DNA of 64,000 bases, from the NCBI GenBank assembly GCA_903851415.1, contig CAINOE010000019.1:124001-188000 (forward strand). Direction: 5' to 3'. The position numbers were made by a program, and so were the translations under genes. Below are positions 26,000 to 35,117 of this stretch, piece after piece; position 1 is the first letter of the stretch; each line of letters begins with the position of its first letter. The notes under the pieces are model-generated. The model made no database searches and was not told the origin of the DNA. It saw nothing but the letters and a program-made list of their open reading frames with translations. The DNA is from an uncultured Rhodopila sp. GTDB lineage: Bacteria; Pseudomonadota; Alphaproteobacteria; Acetobacterales; Acetobacteraceae.

Positions 26000-26650
26000 A
26001 TGACTGACACCCCGCACCGCATCGTCTGGGGCCGCACCACCTCCAGCAACGTGATGAAAGTGCTGTGGGGGCTGGCCGAGCTGGACCTGCCGTTCGAGCG
26101 CATTGATGCCGGGGGCAGCTTCGGCAAGACCGACACCGCCGAATATCGCGCCATGAACCCGAACGGCCTGATCCCGACGTTGCAGGAGGGATCGTTTTCC
26201 TTGTGGGAAAGCAACGCCATCCTGCGATACCTCGCAACTGTGCACGCCGCGGACGCGCCTTTGTGGCCGGGGGACCCGCGGGCAAGGGCCAACATCGATC
26301 GTTGGATGGACGCGCAGCAGACGCTGCTGAACCGGCCCATGAGCCAAGTCTTTTGGGGCCTTGTGCGCACGCCGCCCGAGAAGCGGGACCTGAAGGCGGT
26401 GGCCGCCGCGATCGAGGAAACCGCAAAGGTCTGGGGCCTGGTCGAAGCTCAGGTGGCTCAGCACGACTACATCAGCGGACCCGACTTCACCCTGTGCGAC
26501 ATCCCCTGGGGCGTGCATGCCCATCGCTGGTTCGGCATGAATTACCTTGGCCTGACCCGGCCGGAGCTGCCCGCGTTGCGCGCCTGGCACGACAGGTTGT
26601 GCCGCCGGCACGGCTATCAGCGCCATGTGGTCGCAACGCCGATCGTTTAG
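26000..26650 (+). CDS. Glutathione S-transferase
   Basis: This 216-residue protein has the thioredoxin-like N-terminal domain (VWGRTTSSNVMKVLWGLAEL, NPNGLIPTLQ, LWESNAILRYLA) and the alpha-helical C-terminal domain. The SNVMK start suggests a serine-type active site. Such enzymes conjugate glutathione to electrophiles; the substrate is unknown. A strong GGAGGAAATC precedes ATG 26000. It lies just downstream of the MntA-type gene and is convergent with mepA. Confidence 0.88.
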   Translation: MTDTPHRIVWGRTTSSNVMKVLWGLAELDLPFERIDAGGSFGKTDTAEYRAMNPNGLIPTLQEGSFSLWESNAILRYLATVHAADAPLWPGDPRARANIDRWMDAQQTLLNRPMSQVFWGLVRTPPEKRDLKAVAAAIEETAKVWGLVEAQVAQHDYISGPDFTLCDIPWGVHAHRWFGMNYLGLTRPELPALRAWHDRLCRRHGYQRHVVATPIV

Positions 26651-26653
26651 CGC

Positions 26654-27454
26654 CTAATCACCGCCCGCCAGGATCGCCTTGCACGCCGCGGGCGCCGGCG
26701 GCGGCTTGTACGGCGCCGACGGCCTGGCCGGCACGTCCAGCTGGTCGAACCACCATTGCAGCGTGGCGTCGCAGCCATCCCCCGGGGGAGGCGGCGCGGC
26801 CTGCACGCACTCCGTCTGGTCCGCGGGACACCGGAAGCGGATATGCATATGCGCGGCATGGCCATACCAGGGCCGGATCAGGTGCAGCCAGGAGCGGTCG
26901 CCGGTGACCTCCCGGCAGAGCTGCTGCTTGATCGCGGGGTTCACCAGGATGCGGTCCACACCGGGCAGCCCGGCGGCCATCCGCAGCAGCGCCGTCACCC
27001 GCGGCGACCACACGCCCGGATCGACTCCCCGACCGTCGGCCGCCACCAGGCTGGTGAGCTCTATCGTATTGCGCTGGGCGGAAGTCAGCGGCGCCCTTAG
27101 ACGCATATCCAGCCCGACATCGGCGTCAAGGCCGATCTGATGGCTGACATGGCCGCCGGGCAGAGGGCCGCCGCGGGCGCGGGAAATATCCTCGACCAGC
27201 AGTGCCGGCAGTTCGGCAGCCTTCGCCTCCCGGCCGAACTGCTCCAGGTTGGCGATCGTCTGAGGCGCACCCCAGAAGGCGCTGCGGTCGAGGTGGATGG
27301 TCTGGAACCCCGGACCTTCCGGCGGCAGGCTGACCGCGCCGGCGATGCAGCCGCCGGTATTCGGGCCGCCGATGATACGGAGCGGGCCGGGCGCCGGGCT
27401 CGCCGCCGCCAGAGTGATTGTCAGAAAGACGGCGGTGCGAGCTGAGAGATTCAA
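26654..27454 (-). CDS. mepA: Penicillin-insensitive murein endopeptidase
   Basis: This 266-residue M74-family peptidase has GGHVSHQIGLDADVGLDM (zinc ligands His and Asp) and HAAHMHIRFRCP (second His pair). It would cleave D-Ala-mDAP crosslinks in the periplasm. An N-terminal signal-like stretch (ARTAVFLTITLAAAS) precedes it. The start is TTG overlapping the upstream stop (TTGA), so it is translationally coupled to the polysaccharide-export gene, an unusual partnership that may open peptidoglycan for assembly of the exporter. Confidence 0.88.
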   Translation of the reverse strand: MNLSARTAVFLTITLAAASPAPGPLRIIGGPNTGGCIAGAVSLPPEGPGFQTIHLDRSAFWGAPQTIANLEQFGREAKAAELPALLVEDISRARGGPLPGGHVSHQIGLDADVGLDMRLRAPLTSAQRNTIELTSLVAADGRGVDPGVWSPRVTALLRMAAGLPGVDRILVNPAIKQQLCREVTGDRSWLHLIRPWYGHAAHMHIRFRCPADQTECVQAAPPPPGDGCDATLQWWFDQLDVPARPSAPYKPPPAPAACKAILAGGD

Positions 27455-28002
27455 AACCTGCGCTCGAAGATGGTGATGACGTCGCCCGGCTGGACGAAGC
27501 TCTTCCGGGTTGCCTTGCCTTCGACAGCGACTCCGTCGACGGTCCGTGCCACGGCAGCATAGTCCTGGATCGCGCGGTAGGTGAAGCCGCCTGCAACGGC
27601 AGCCGCCGTCACCACCGTCATGCCCGGTTGATAGGCGTATTGTCCCGGCTTGCTGACTTCTCCGAGGACGAATATCGGCCGGTAGGCGGTCACCTCGGCG
27701 ACCACCGATGGTGCCCGCAGCATGTTCTCGCGTTGCAGCGCCGCCGCCACCCGGGCGCCCAGCGCCTGAGTGGAAAGCCCCGATGCCTGAACCGCGCCGA
27801 CGAGCGGCAAGGCGATGGCGCCGCTGTCATCGACCCGGAATTCCCCGGTCGTTGCGTCCTCGCCGAAAGTGATCAGCCGCACCACATCGCCCGGGCCAAG
27901 CCGGTAGGCGCCGGGCGCTGCCGGCGGAAGGTCCGGCAGGCCGCGCCCCGGAGCGCAGGCTCCGGCGAGCAGGCAAAGAAGAACCGGGGCGAGCAGACGC
28001 AC
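27451..28002 (-). CDS. Polysaccharide export lipoprotein (Wza-like)
   Basis: This 183-residue protein has a lipobox (LLAGAC) and the Poly_export domain (YRLGPGDVVRLITFGE, FRVDDSGAIALPLVGAV) plus one SLBB-like segment (FVLGEVSKPGQYAY). It is much shorter than E. coli Wza (about 380), so it lacks the outer-membrane helical barrel. Related short forms act in exopolysaccharide export. It starts at GTG 28002 and diverges from the Wzc-like gene across 271 bases, suggesting a shared promoter region. Its stop overlaps mepA. Confidence 0.88.
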   Translation of the reverse strand: MRLLAPVLLCLLAGACAPGRGLPDLPPAAPGAYRLGPGDVVRLITFGEDATTGEFRVDDSGAIALPLVGAVQASGLSTQALGARVAAALQRENMLRAPSVVAEVTAYRPIFVLGEVSKPGQYAYQPGMTVVTAAAVAGGFTYRAIQDYAAVARTVDGVAVEGKATRKSFVQPGDVITIFERRF

Positions 28003-28273
28003 GGTGGAGAACCCCTATTTTAGGGTTGCGGGGACGGCGCCGGATTTGCGGCCGCCTCCGCCATACCGGCGAAATCGTTAATTTTCGGTTAATGCCCCGG
28101 GGATTTTCTTCCCGACGCGTGTTCCGGGAAGCGGCCGCCGTCGCGGCGCGTGATTTTCCGCATCGCCGATCGGCGGCGTTAGCGAAATATTAACCAGTTC
28201 GGGCCTAATAGCGGGGGTCAACCGCCGGCAGACGAAACCGTCTCGGCATCACCGGAAAAAGGCGAAGTCGCGG

Positions 28274-30490
28274 ATGCCTGACAGCCCACCGGACCTCATG
28301 GGCGAGATGCCGTCCCCCGGTCGGAGCGCCACTCCGGCGCGCGAGGGCGAACCGGTATGGGGCGAGACTCTTCCGGGATTGCTGTCGGCCATACGACAGC
28401 GCCGCCGGGTCCTGGTCGCGACAATGCTCGCCGTCCCGCTGAGCGCCTTTCTGGTCCTGCAGCAGATAACGCCGCAGTACACCGCCACCGGCTCGCTGAT
28501 CTATCAGGCCAGCGACTACCAGGGCGCGCTGCGGCAGGATCCGATCACCGAAGCGACAATGGCCAGCCAGGCGGAGGTGCTGCAGGATCTTTGGGTGGCG
28601 GAGGAGATTGCGACGCGGGGCAATCTGTATGCCAATCCGGACTTCAACGCCTCCCTCCGCCCCCCCGGCCTGGTAAGCCGCGTGCTTTCTGACGTCCGGT
28701 TCCTGCTCGGCGATGCGCCGGACAACGGTCCAGACGAACATTTCATCGGGCCGATCCGGGATCACGCCCGGGAACTGACCCTGGTAGCGGTCCATGCCGC
28801 TTTGCATGCCGCCCCCGTCCGGCTTTCGCACATTATAGAAGTGACGTTCACCGCGAGCGATCCGACCGTCGCCGCCAACGCGGTGAACAACGCCATGGAT
28901 ACCTACATCAAGCGCCTCTATTCCGATAAGCACGTCAAGATCGGCGACGGCGCGGCTCAGTTCGAATCGCAGGCCCGGGCGCTTCGCGCCAACGTCCAGC
29001 AGTCCGAAGAAAGGATCGCCGCGTTTCGCGCCGAACACAGTCTCAGCCAGGGAATTCACGCCGGAACGGATACCGAGCAAATCACCCGCCTCTCGGAGGA
29101 ACTGGCCGCCGCGCGCGCCCAGCAGGCGGGGGCGGACGGCAAACTTGATGCGGCCCGCGGCCGGGCGGGCGCCGCCGCGCAGGCGGCCGTCGCTTCCTCG
29201 GTCGTGCAGTTGCGTGCCCAGCAGGACCGTCTGGCGGCGCAGATCCAGGCGGAACAGGGACGGCTCGGCAGCGCCCATCCCGAGGCACTTGGCCTCAGCC
29301 GCCAGTTCGCCGAGGGGCAGCGCGCGCTGGCCTCCGAAACCGCCCGCGTCGTCGCCGCGATCGAAGCCGAGCAGCACGCCGCGGCGGAGCGGGTGCGCAG
29401 CCTGGAGTCCAACCTGCACGCAGCGGAGGAGGCGGCGGAACGTTCGGCCCGCGAGCAGATCCCGCTCAACGCCATGACCCGCGATCTCGACGCCACCCGC
29501 GCGCAGTTGCAAGCGGTGTTGGAGCGAATCCAGCAGACGACGCATCAGGCATCGATCGAATTTCCTGAAGCGCATGAAATCTCCCTGGCCATCCCGCCGG
29601 ACCGCCCGAGCGCGCCGAAAACGCTCCAGACCATGGCAGCCGCCTCTGCCGCCGGGGTGTTTCTCGGCCTGCTGCTGGTCTACCTCCTGCACCTGAACGA
29701 CGAGACGGTCCGCAGCGGCGGCGACATCCGCCGTCTCACCGGCCTGCCCTGCTTCGCCCTGATCCCGGAGATCGGCAGGCGTGCCCTCGGCCAACTCGGG
29801 ATGGACGAGTATGCGGCACGCCGGCCGCAGACAGTCTTCGCTGAACAGGTCCGCGCTCTCCGCGCCAGCCTCTCCCTCTCCGCCGATCGGCCGCGGGTGG
29901 TGGCGGTGACGGCGGCGCGGCCGAACGAGGGCAAGTCCGTCATGACCCTGTCCCTCGGCCGATCGGCTCAGATCAGCGGGGAGAGGGTGCTGGCGGTGGA
30001 ATGCGATGTGCGGCGGCCATCGTTCCAGCGCCGGCTCGGGGGGCCGCCCGCGCCGGGCCTGATGGACATCCTGCGCGGCCATATCGACTGGCAAACCGCG
30101 GTCCAGGACGATCCGGTCACCGGCATGCACATCATCCCGGCGGGCAAGCCGGGAGGCGACATCGCGGGCTATTTCCTGTCGGACAGGATGCGCCGGTTCC
30201 TGGCGGAGGTGCGCGAGCGCTACGACCTGGTGCTCCTGGACGCTCCTCCGGTGGAGGCGGTGACGGAAACGCGCATCGCCGCATCGCTGGCCGACGCCAC
30301 GGTGCTGTGCGTGCGCTGGCGATCCACCCGCGGCGCGACGTTGCTGCGTGCACTGGAGATGCTACGCGATGCCCACGCCAAGGTTATCGGAACGATAATG
30401 ACAAGGGTCGATCCTCATGCGCATCTGCGCTCCGGCTATGCCGATGCGGCGATATACCATCGTCGTTACACGACATATTACCGGGGGTAG
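28274..30490 (+). CDS. Polysaccharide biosynthesis tyrosine autokinase (Wzc-like)
   Basis: This 738-residue inner-membrane protein has an N-terminal Wzz domain between two membrane spans (about 45-65 and 455-475), a coiled coil in the periplasm, and a C-terminal BY-kinase. Walker A is AARPNEGKSVMTL (about 545-555), Walker A' VECDVRRPS and Walker B YDLVLLDAPP. The C-terminus is a Tyr cluster (YHRRYTTYYRG) for autophosphorylation, which controls chain length and export of exopolysaccharide. It diverges from the Wza-like gene and is followed after five bases by galE. Confidence 0.93.
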   Translation: MPDSPPDLMGEMPSPGRSATPAREGEPVWGETLPGLLSAIRQRRRVLVATMLAVPLSAFLVLQQITPQYTATGSLIYQASDYQGALRQDPITEATMASQAEVLQDLWVAEEIATRGNLYANPDFNASLRPPGLVSRVLSDVRFLLGDAPDNGPDEHFIGPIRDHARELTLVAVHAALHAAPVRLSHIIEVTFTASDPTVAANAVNNAMDTYIKRLYSDKHVKIGDGAAQFESQARALRANVQQSEERIAAFRAEHSLSQGIHAGTDTEQITRLSEELAAARAQQAGADGKLDAARGRAGAAAQAAVASSVVQLRAQQDRLAAQIQAEQGRLGSAHPEALGLSRQFAEGQRALASETARVVAAIEAEQHAAAERVRSLESNLHAAEEAAERSAREQIPLNAMTRDLDATRAQLQAVLERIQQTTHQASIEFPEAHEISLAIPPDRPSAPKTLQTMAAASAAGVFLGLLLVYLLHLNDETVRSGGDIRRLTGLPCFALIPEIGRRALGQLGMDEYAARRPQTVFAEQVRALRASLSLSADRPRVVAVTAARPNEGKSVMTLSLGRSAQISGERVLAVECDVRRPSFQRRLGGPPAPGLMDILRGHIDWQTAVQDDPVTGMHIIPAGKPGGDIAGYFLSDRMRRFLAEVRERYDLVLLDAPPVEAVTETRIAASLADATVLCVRWRSTRGATLLRALEMLRDAHAKVIGTIMTRVDPHAHLRSGYADAAIYHRRYTTYYRG

Positions 30491-30495
30491 TGACG

Positions 30496-31482
30496 ATGAC
30501 GGAGCGTTTCCTGGTCACCGGCGGGGCGGGCTACGTGGGCAGCCATCTGGTGGCGGCTCTGCTGGACCGGGGCGCCTCGGTGACCGTGTTCGACAATTTC
30601 CGCACCGGACATGCCGCCGCCGTGCCGCGGGAGGCCCGGCTGGTGACCGGGGATCTGGCGGATGCCGGGCAGATCGATGCGGTGGTGGGGGATGGTGAAT
30701 GGGATGCGGTGTTCCACTTCGCCGCCCTGTCGCAGGTCGGCGAGAGCATGCGCATACCGATGCGCTACCTGCTGGACAACGCCGCGAACGGGATGCGGCT
30801 GATCGATTCCTGCGTGCGGCACGGCGTGTCGCGCTTCGTGCTGTCGTCGACGGCGGCGCTGTTCAACGAGCCAGGGGACGCGCCGATACCAGAGGATGCC
30901 CGGATCGACCCGCAGTCGGCCTATGGCGACAGCAAGTGGATGATCGAGCGGGCGTTGCGCTGGGCTGGCCAGGTGCACGGGCTGCGCTCCGCCTGCCTGC
31001 GCTATTTCAATGCGGCGGGCGCGGACCCGACGGGACGGCTGGGTGAAGACCACCGGCCGGAGTCGCATCTGATCCCGCTGGTTATCGACGCCGCGCTGGG
31101 CCGCCGGGCAGCATTGGACCTTTACGGGGACGATTACCCGACGCCGGACGGGACCTGCATCCGGGACTATGTGCATGTCTCCGACCTGGCGACAGCGCAT
31201 CTGCTCGCGGTGCGGCATCTGGCGCAGGGTTCCGTCGTGTGGAACCTCGGCAACGGCGCCGGTCATTCGGTCAGGCAGGTGATCGCCTCGGTCGAGCGGG
31301 TCAGCGGCCTGCAGGTGCCGTACCGGATAGCGCCGCGCCGGGCGGGGGATGCCGCGGTGCTGGTTGCTTCGTCGGCACGGGCGCAGCAGGCGGGCTGGAA
31401 GCCGGTGCACGGTGCGCTGGACGACATTGTCGCGACGGCCTTCGCCTGGCGGAAGTCTCATCCGGATGGCTATGGCGACTGA
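30496..31482 (+). CDS. galE: UDP-glucose 4-epimerase
   Basis: This 328-residue short-chain dehydrogenase-type epimerase has the NAD motif GGAGYVGSH (residues 7-15), the catalytic serine region VLSSTAALF and the YGDSK catalytic Tyr-Lys pair. FNAAGADPTGRLGEDH and RDYVHVSDLATAH are GalE hallmarks. It interconverts UDP-glucose and UDP-galactose and so feeds the polysaccharide genes around it. ATG 30496 is preferred to GTG 30490. Its end overlaps the next gene by 17 bases. Confidence 0.9.
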   Translation: MTERFLVTGGAGYVGSHLVAALLDRGASVTVFDNFRTGHAAAVPREARLVTGDLADAGQIDAVVGDGEWDAVFHFAALSQVGESMRIPMRYLLDNAANGMRLIDSCVRHGVSRFVLSSTAALFNEPGDAPIPEDARIDPQSAYGDSKWMIERALRWAGQVHGLRSACLRYFNAAGADPTGRLGEDHRPESHLIPLVIDAALGRRAALDLYGDDYPTPDGTCIRDYVHVSDLATAHLLAVRHLAQGSVVWNLGNGAGHSVRQVIASVERVSGLQVPYRIAPRRAGDAAVLVASSARAQQAGWKPVHGALDDIVATAFAWRKSHPDGYGD

Positions 31483-32932
31483 ACGGAGGGCCGTGCTGTC
31501 CGTGCTGGCCGCCGCGGCATTATTGCTGTGGCCGGCGCTCTGGAACGGCTATCCGATCGTGTTCGCCGATACCGGCACCTATCTTTCCCAGGCCCTGCAT
31601 CTCTATGCCGGCTGGGATCGCCCGGTTTTCTACAGCCTGTTCATGCTGCCGCTGCACGGCGCGGTGACGACCTGGCCGGTGGTCGCGATTCAGGCGCTGC
31701 TGACGGCATGGGTGCTGCGGCTGGTTTGCCGGGTTCTGCTGCCGGGGTTCCCGGAGCGAGCCTACATCGCCGGGGTGGCGGGGCTGTCACTCTGCACGTG
31801 GCTGCCGTGGATTGTCTGCGAACTGATGCCGGACGTGTTCACGCCGTTGCTCGTACTGGTGCTGTGTCTCCTGGCGCTGGCGCCTGAGCGGGTATCGGGA
31901 CGGGAACAGGTGGTTCTGGTTTTGCTGGCGGCGTTCATGATCGCCAGCCAGCAGTCGAGCCTGCCGCTGTCGTGCGGGTTGCTGGTTGTGCTGGCATTGG
32001 TACGGCACTTTTCTTCTCTGTCGTGGCCGGGCCTGGCCCGGCTGCCGCTCTGTCCCCGTCATGGCGCGGCTTGCCCCGGCCACCTGTGCCAGCCCGTGCC
32101 GCGACAGGTGGCCCGGACAGGCCGGGCCAGGACGAATGGAGGAAATGCCTTGCTCCGCCCACCATCGGCGCGCCGCTGGCATCTTCTCGTCCTCCCCCCG
32201 GCCCTTGCGGTCCTGGCACTCTGCGTCGTCAACCTCGGCGCGCATGGGCGTTTCGCGATCTCGCCGTTCGGCAACGTCTTCGTGCTTGCGCGGGTAATCT
32301 ATGACGGACCGGGCATGGCGATGCTGCAACGTGCCTGCCCCGTCGCCGGCTGGCATCTCTGCCCGTTCCTCGACCGGTTCCCTGCGCGGTCGGATGACTT
32401 CATGTGGTCGCCGGACAGTCCCCTCAATCTGGCCGGCGGGGCCAAAGCGGTATCGCGTGACGCCGATGCGATCATCGCGGGTGCTGTTGCCTCCGACCCG
32501 GCCGGCGTCGCCCGTGCCGCCTTGTCGAACATGCTGGAGCAACTGTGCCGCTTCGACAGCGGCGATGGCCTGGGGGCGTGGCCGGACCAGGTCACGCCCT
32601 GGATCCAACGCGACTTTCCACAGGCCGAGCAGGCAGTCTACGCCGCGGCGTTGCAACAGCGCGGGCTGCTTTCGGTGCCGCCGGTCCTGGCGAAACTCCA
32701 CCGCGTCACCGCGCTCGGCGGAGTCGCTGCCTGCGGACTGCTGGTGCCCGGAGCCATCCGCCGCCGCGCGGCGTGCGCCGGGTTTCTGATCGCCGCGCTT
32801 ATCGCGTTGCCGCTCAGCGCCGCGATCACCGGCGAACTGTCCACGCCGCACGACCGGTATCAAAGCCGGATCATGTGGCTGCCGCCGTTCATTGCCGCCG
32901 TTTCCCTCGCGTCGTTGCGCCGGCCGGGATGA
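31466..32932 (+). CDS. Polytopic membrane protein of the exopolysaccharide locus
   Basis: This roughly 488-residue protein has about nine hydrophobic segments, starting with LAAAALLLWPALWNGYPIV. A conserved-looking acidic patch (FADTGTYLSQALHLY) after the first span recalls GT-C type membrane glycosyltransferases, but no defined family is recognised. It overlaps galE and probably acts in polymer or lipid-linked glycan synthesis. Between about residues 185 and 225 the sequence (CPRHGAACPGHLCQ) is translated from a REP-like palindrome, so that stretch is probably an inserted cytoplasmic or periplasmic loop. ATG 31466 and 31472 are both possible starts. Confidence 0.65.
   Translation: MAMATERRAVLSVLAAAALLLWPALWNGYPIVFADTGTYLSQALHLYAGWDRPVFYSLFMLPLHGAVTTWPVVAIQALLTAWVLRLVCRVLLPGFPERAYIAGVAGLSLCTWLPWIVCELMPDVFTPLLVLVLCLLALAPERVSGREQVVLVLLAAFMIASQQSSLPLSCGLLVVLALVRHFSSLSWPGLARLPLCPRHGAACPGHLCQPVPRQVARTGRARTNGGNALLRPPSARRWHLLVLPPALAVLALCVVNLGAHGRFAISPFGNVFVLARVIYDGPGMAMLQRACPVAGWHLCPFLDRFPARSDDFMWSPDSPLNLAGGAKAVSRDADAIIAGAVASDPAGVARAALSNMLEQLCRFDSGDGLGAWPDQVTPWIQRDFPQAEQAVYAAALQQRGLLSVPPVLAKLHRVTALGGVAACGLLVPGAIRRRAACAGFLIAALIALPLSAAITGELSTPHDRYQSRIMWLPPFIAAVSLASLRRPG
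32056..32137 (-). repeat. REP-like palindromic element (copy C), intragenic
   Basis: The reverse complement aligns along its length with copies A and B, including CCTGTCGCGGCAC. Perfect inner arms are GGCCACCTGT and ACAGGTGGCC; the outer arms are imperfect. A further half copy lies at about 32020-32055. The frame of the membrane-protein gene stays open through it. Confidence 0.75.
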
Positions 32933-33023
32933 AAGAATTGTTGGGACACCGTCGCTTTCCCGCATCCCTGTTAGGAGTTGGTTAACAATTACCCGTCATA
33001 CCTTCCCGCCGATGGAGGGCGGC

Positions 33024-34115
33024 ATGGCAGGCAAGCGCGACAAAAAGGCAAACGGTGGTGGCGTCGTCATCAGGCGGGAAGAGGTCGTCGAGGGCGGCCA
33101 TCACGGCGGCGCATGGAAGGTGGCCTACGCGGATTTCGTCACCGCCATGATGGCGTTCTTCCTGCTGATGTGGCTGCTGAACGCGACGACGGAGGACCAG
33201 CGCAAGGGCCTCGCCGACTACTTCAGCCCCAACAACGTGCTGTCGCATTCCTCCTCCGGGACGGGGGATCCGTTCGGCGGCCACAGTGCACTCGACCAGG
33301 GGGCCCTGGTTTCCGATCGCGGCAGCGTGCAGGTCGTCACCGGCCAGCGCCCGGTGGTCGAGCGCACCAGGGACGGAAACGACACGGTCTACTCCGACTA
33401 CCACCGCTCCAAATCCGGCGAGGGCGAAGGCGCCGGTCCGGCAACGGACGACCAGGACGCCGATGACGCGGCGGATGACAAGCCGCTTGGCCAGGCCGCC
33501 GGCAAGGCGGCGGACGGACCGGGCGGACCGGCGGCCATGCGCCGGGAGGGGCAACCCGAATCGCGCCCGCCGCCGGCAGACGATCCCGTGGCCCGGGCTG
33601 AGCGTCAGGAGAAAGCGGAGTTCGAACAGGCGGCGCAGCAGATCAAAGACGCCGTGCGCAGCGATCCGGCGCTGGCCGATCTGCTGAAGCAGTTGTCGAT
33701 CGACATGACGCCGGAGGGATTGCGTATCCAGATCATGGATGAGGTGAAGGTGGCGATGTTCCCCTCCGGCTCCGCTACGCCGAACGACAGGGTGCGGCTG
33801 TTGATGCAGAAGGTGGTGCCGGTGCTGATGAAGCTCAGCCATCCGATTTCCGTCGCCGGGCACACCGACGCCGCGCCGTTCCCCGGGCCGGAACGCACCA
33901 ACTGGGAGCTGTCGGCGGAGCGGGCGAATGCGACGCGCCGCCTGTTGGTCGATGGCGGATTGCCGGAGACGCGCATCCGCTCGGTGACCGGGCTGGCTGA
34001 CCGCGATCCGCTGCTGCCGGCGGACCCGCTGGCGCCGGCAAACCGGCGGATCGCCATTCTGGTGCTGCGGAGCATGCCGCAAGCGGCGTCCGCCCCGGTG
34101 CCAACCGGACCGTAG
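33024..34115 (+). CDS. motB: Flagellar motor stator protein MotB
   Basis: This 363-residue protein has one N-terminal membrane span with the proton-binding Asp (AYADFVTAMMAFFLLMWLL, Asp37) and a C-terminal OmpA-like peptidoglycan-binding domain (about 240-350: VAGHTDAAPF, NWELSAERANATRRLL). The middle is a long Asp/Gly/Pro-rich linker. With MotA it forms the proton-driven stator. ATG 33024 has GGAGG six bases upstream; ATG 33012 and the longer frame are less likely. Gene order is motB then motA. Confidence 0.95.
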   Translation: MAGKRDKKANGGGVVIRREEVVEGGHHGGAWKVAYADFVTAMMAFFLLMWLLNATTEDQRKGLADYFSPNNVLSHSSSGTGDPFGGHSALDQGALVSDRGSVQVVTGQRPVVERTRDGNDTVYSDYHRSKSGEGEGAGPATDDQDADDAADDKPLGQAAGKAADGPGGPAAMRREGQPESRPPPADDPVARAERQEKAEFEQAAQQIKDAVRSDPALADLLKQLSIDMTPEGLRIQIMDEVKVAMFPSGSATPNDRVRLLMQKVVPVLMKLSHPISVAGHTDAAPFPGPERTNWELSAERANATRRLLVDGGLPETRIRSVTGLADRDPLLPADPLAPANRRIAILVLRSMPQAASAPVPTGP

Positions 34116-34124
34116 TCACGCGTC

Positions 34125-34988
34125 ATGCTTGTCATCGGCGGACTGGTCCTGCTGTTCGGCTGCGTGTTCGGCAGCTACCTGGCCTCCGGCGGCAGCATGG
34201 AGCCGCTGATCGAGGCGGTCCCGTTCGAGATGTGGACCATCGGCGGCGCCGCGATCAGCACCTTCATCATGTCCAACAGCATGCACGACGTGAAGCACAC
34301 GCTGGGCGGCCTGGGAAAGGCGATCAAGGGTGCCGCCTACAAGAAGCCGGATTACATCGAGCTGCTGAGCCTGCTGTACTTCCTGGTGCGGCTCGCCAGC
34401 ACGAAGGGGGCGATGGCGCTGGAGCCTCATATCGAGAAGCCGGAGGAGAGCAAGGCTTTCACGAAGTTCCCCAAGATCCTGCACAACCACCATGCCAGCA
34501 CGATCATGTGCGACTACCTGCGCATGGTCGGGATGAACGCGGACGACCCGAACCAGATCGAGGACGTGATGGGGAGGGAGCTGAAGAAGACCCTGAACGA
34601 GGAACTCCACCCGTCGCACGCGTTGCAGACCATGTCGGACGGATTGCCGGCGCTCGGCATCGTCGCGGCGGTGCTGGGCGTGATCAAGACCATGTCCCAC
34701 ATCGACCAGCCCCCCGCCATTCTCGGCGCCATGATCGGCGGTGCGCTGACCGGAACGTTCCTGGGCGTGTTGCTGGCCTACGGCGTGGTCGGCCCGTTCG
34801 CCACGCGGATGAAGGGAATCGCGGAGGAGGAGGCGAAATACCTGGAGGTCATCCGCGCGGTGCTGGTGACTCACCTGCACGGCAACGCGCCCCAGGTGAG
34901 TGTCGAATCCGGGCGCAAGATGGTGCCGAATGAGCACATGCCGACGTTCCAGGAACTGGAGGAAGCGGTGCAGTCGCTGGATATTTGA
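34125..34988 (+). CDS. motA: Flagellar motor stator protein MotA
   Basis: This 287-residue protein has four membrane spans (two near 1-50, two near 165-220) and MotA landmarks: FGSYLASGG, the cytoplasmic loop with LSLLYFLVRLASTKGAMALE and the pore segment MSDGLPALGIVAAVLGVIKT. It forms the ion channel with MotB and pushes the rotor. It begins nine bases after motB, reversing the enteric motA-motB order. No other flagellar gene adjoins it. Confidence 0.95.
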   Translation: MLVIGGLVLLFGCVFGSYLASGGSMEPLIEAVPFEMWTIGGAAISTFIMSNSMHDVKHTLGGLGKAIKGAAYKKPDYIELLSLLYFLVRLASTKGAMALEPHIEKPEESKAFTKFPKILHNHHASTIMCDYLRMVGMNADDPNQIEDVMGRELKKTLNEELHPSHALQTMSDGLPALGIVAAVLGVIKTMSHIDQPPAILGAMIGGALTGTFLGVLLAYGVVGPFATRMKGIAEEEAKYLEVIRAVLVTHLHGNAPQVSVESGRKMVPNEHMPTFQELEEAVQSLDI

Positions 34989-35117
34989 CGGGCAATCCGG
35001 GCGGAGGGGGAGGTTGTGCCCATTCGGCGATGACGGTGACTCTCCGGCGGCGGCGACCGTGACCATGAATCAGGCTCAAAGCGGACAGGCATTATCCGAT
35101 CATCACGGGAACGAAAA

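Noticed and set aside
28205-30130. 641-residue minus-strand ORF opposite the Wzc-like gene
   Set aside because: Antisense shadow of a well-supported gene, Arg/His-rich without domains.
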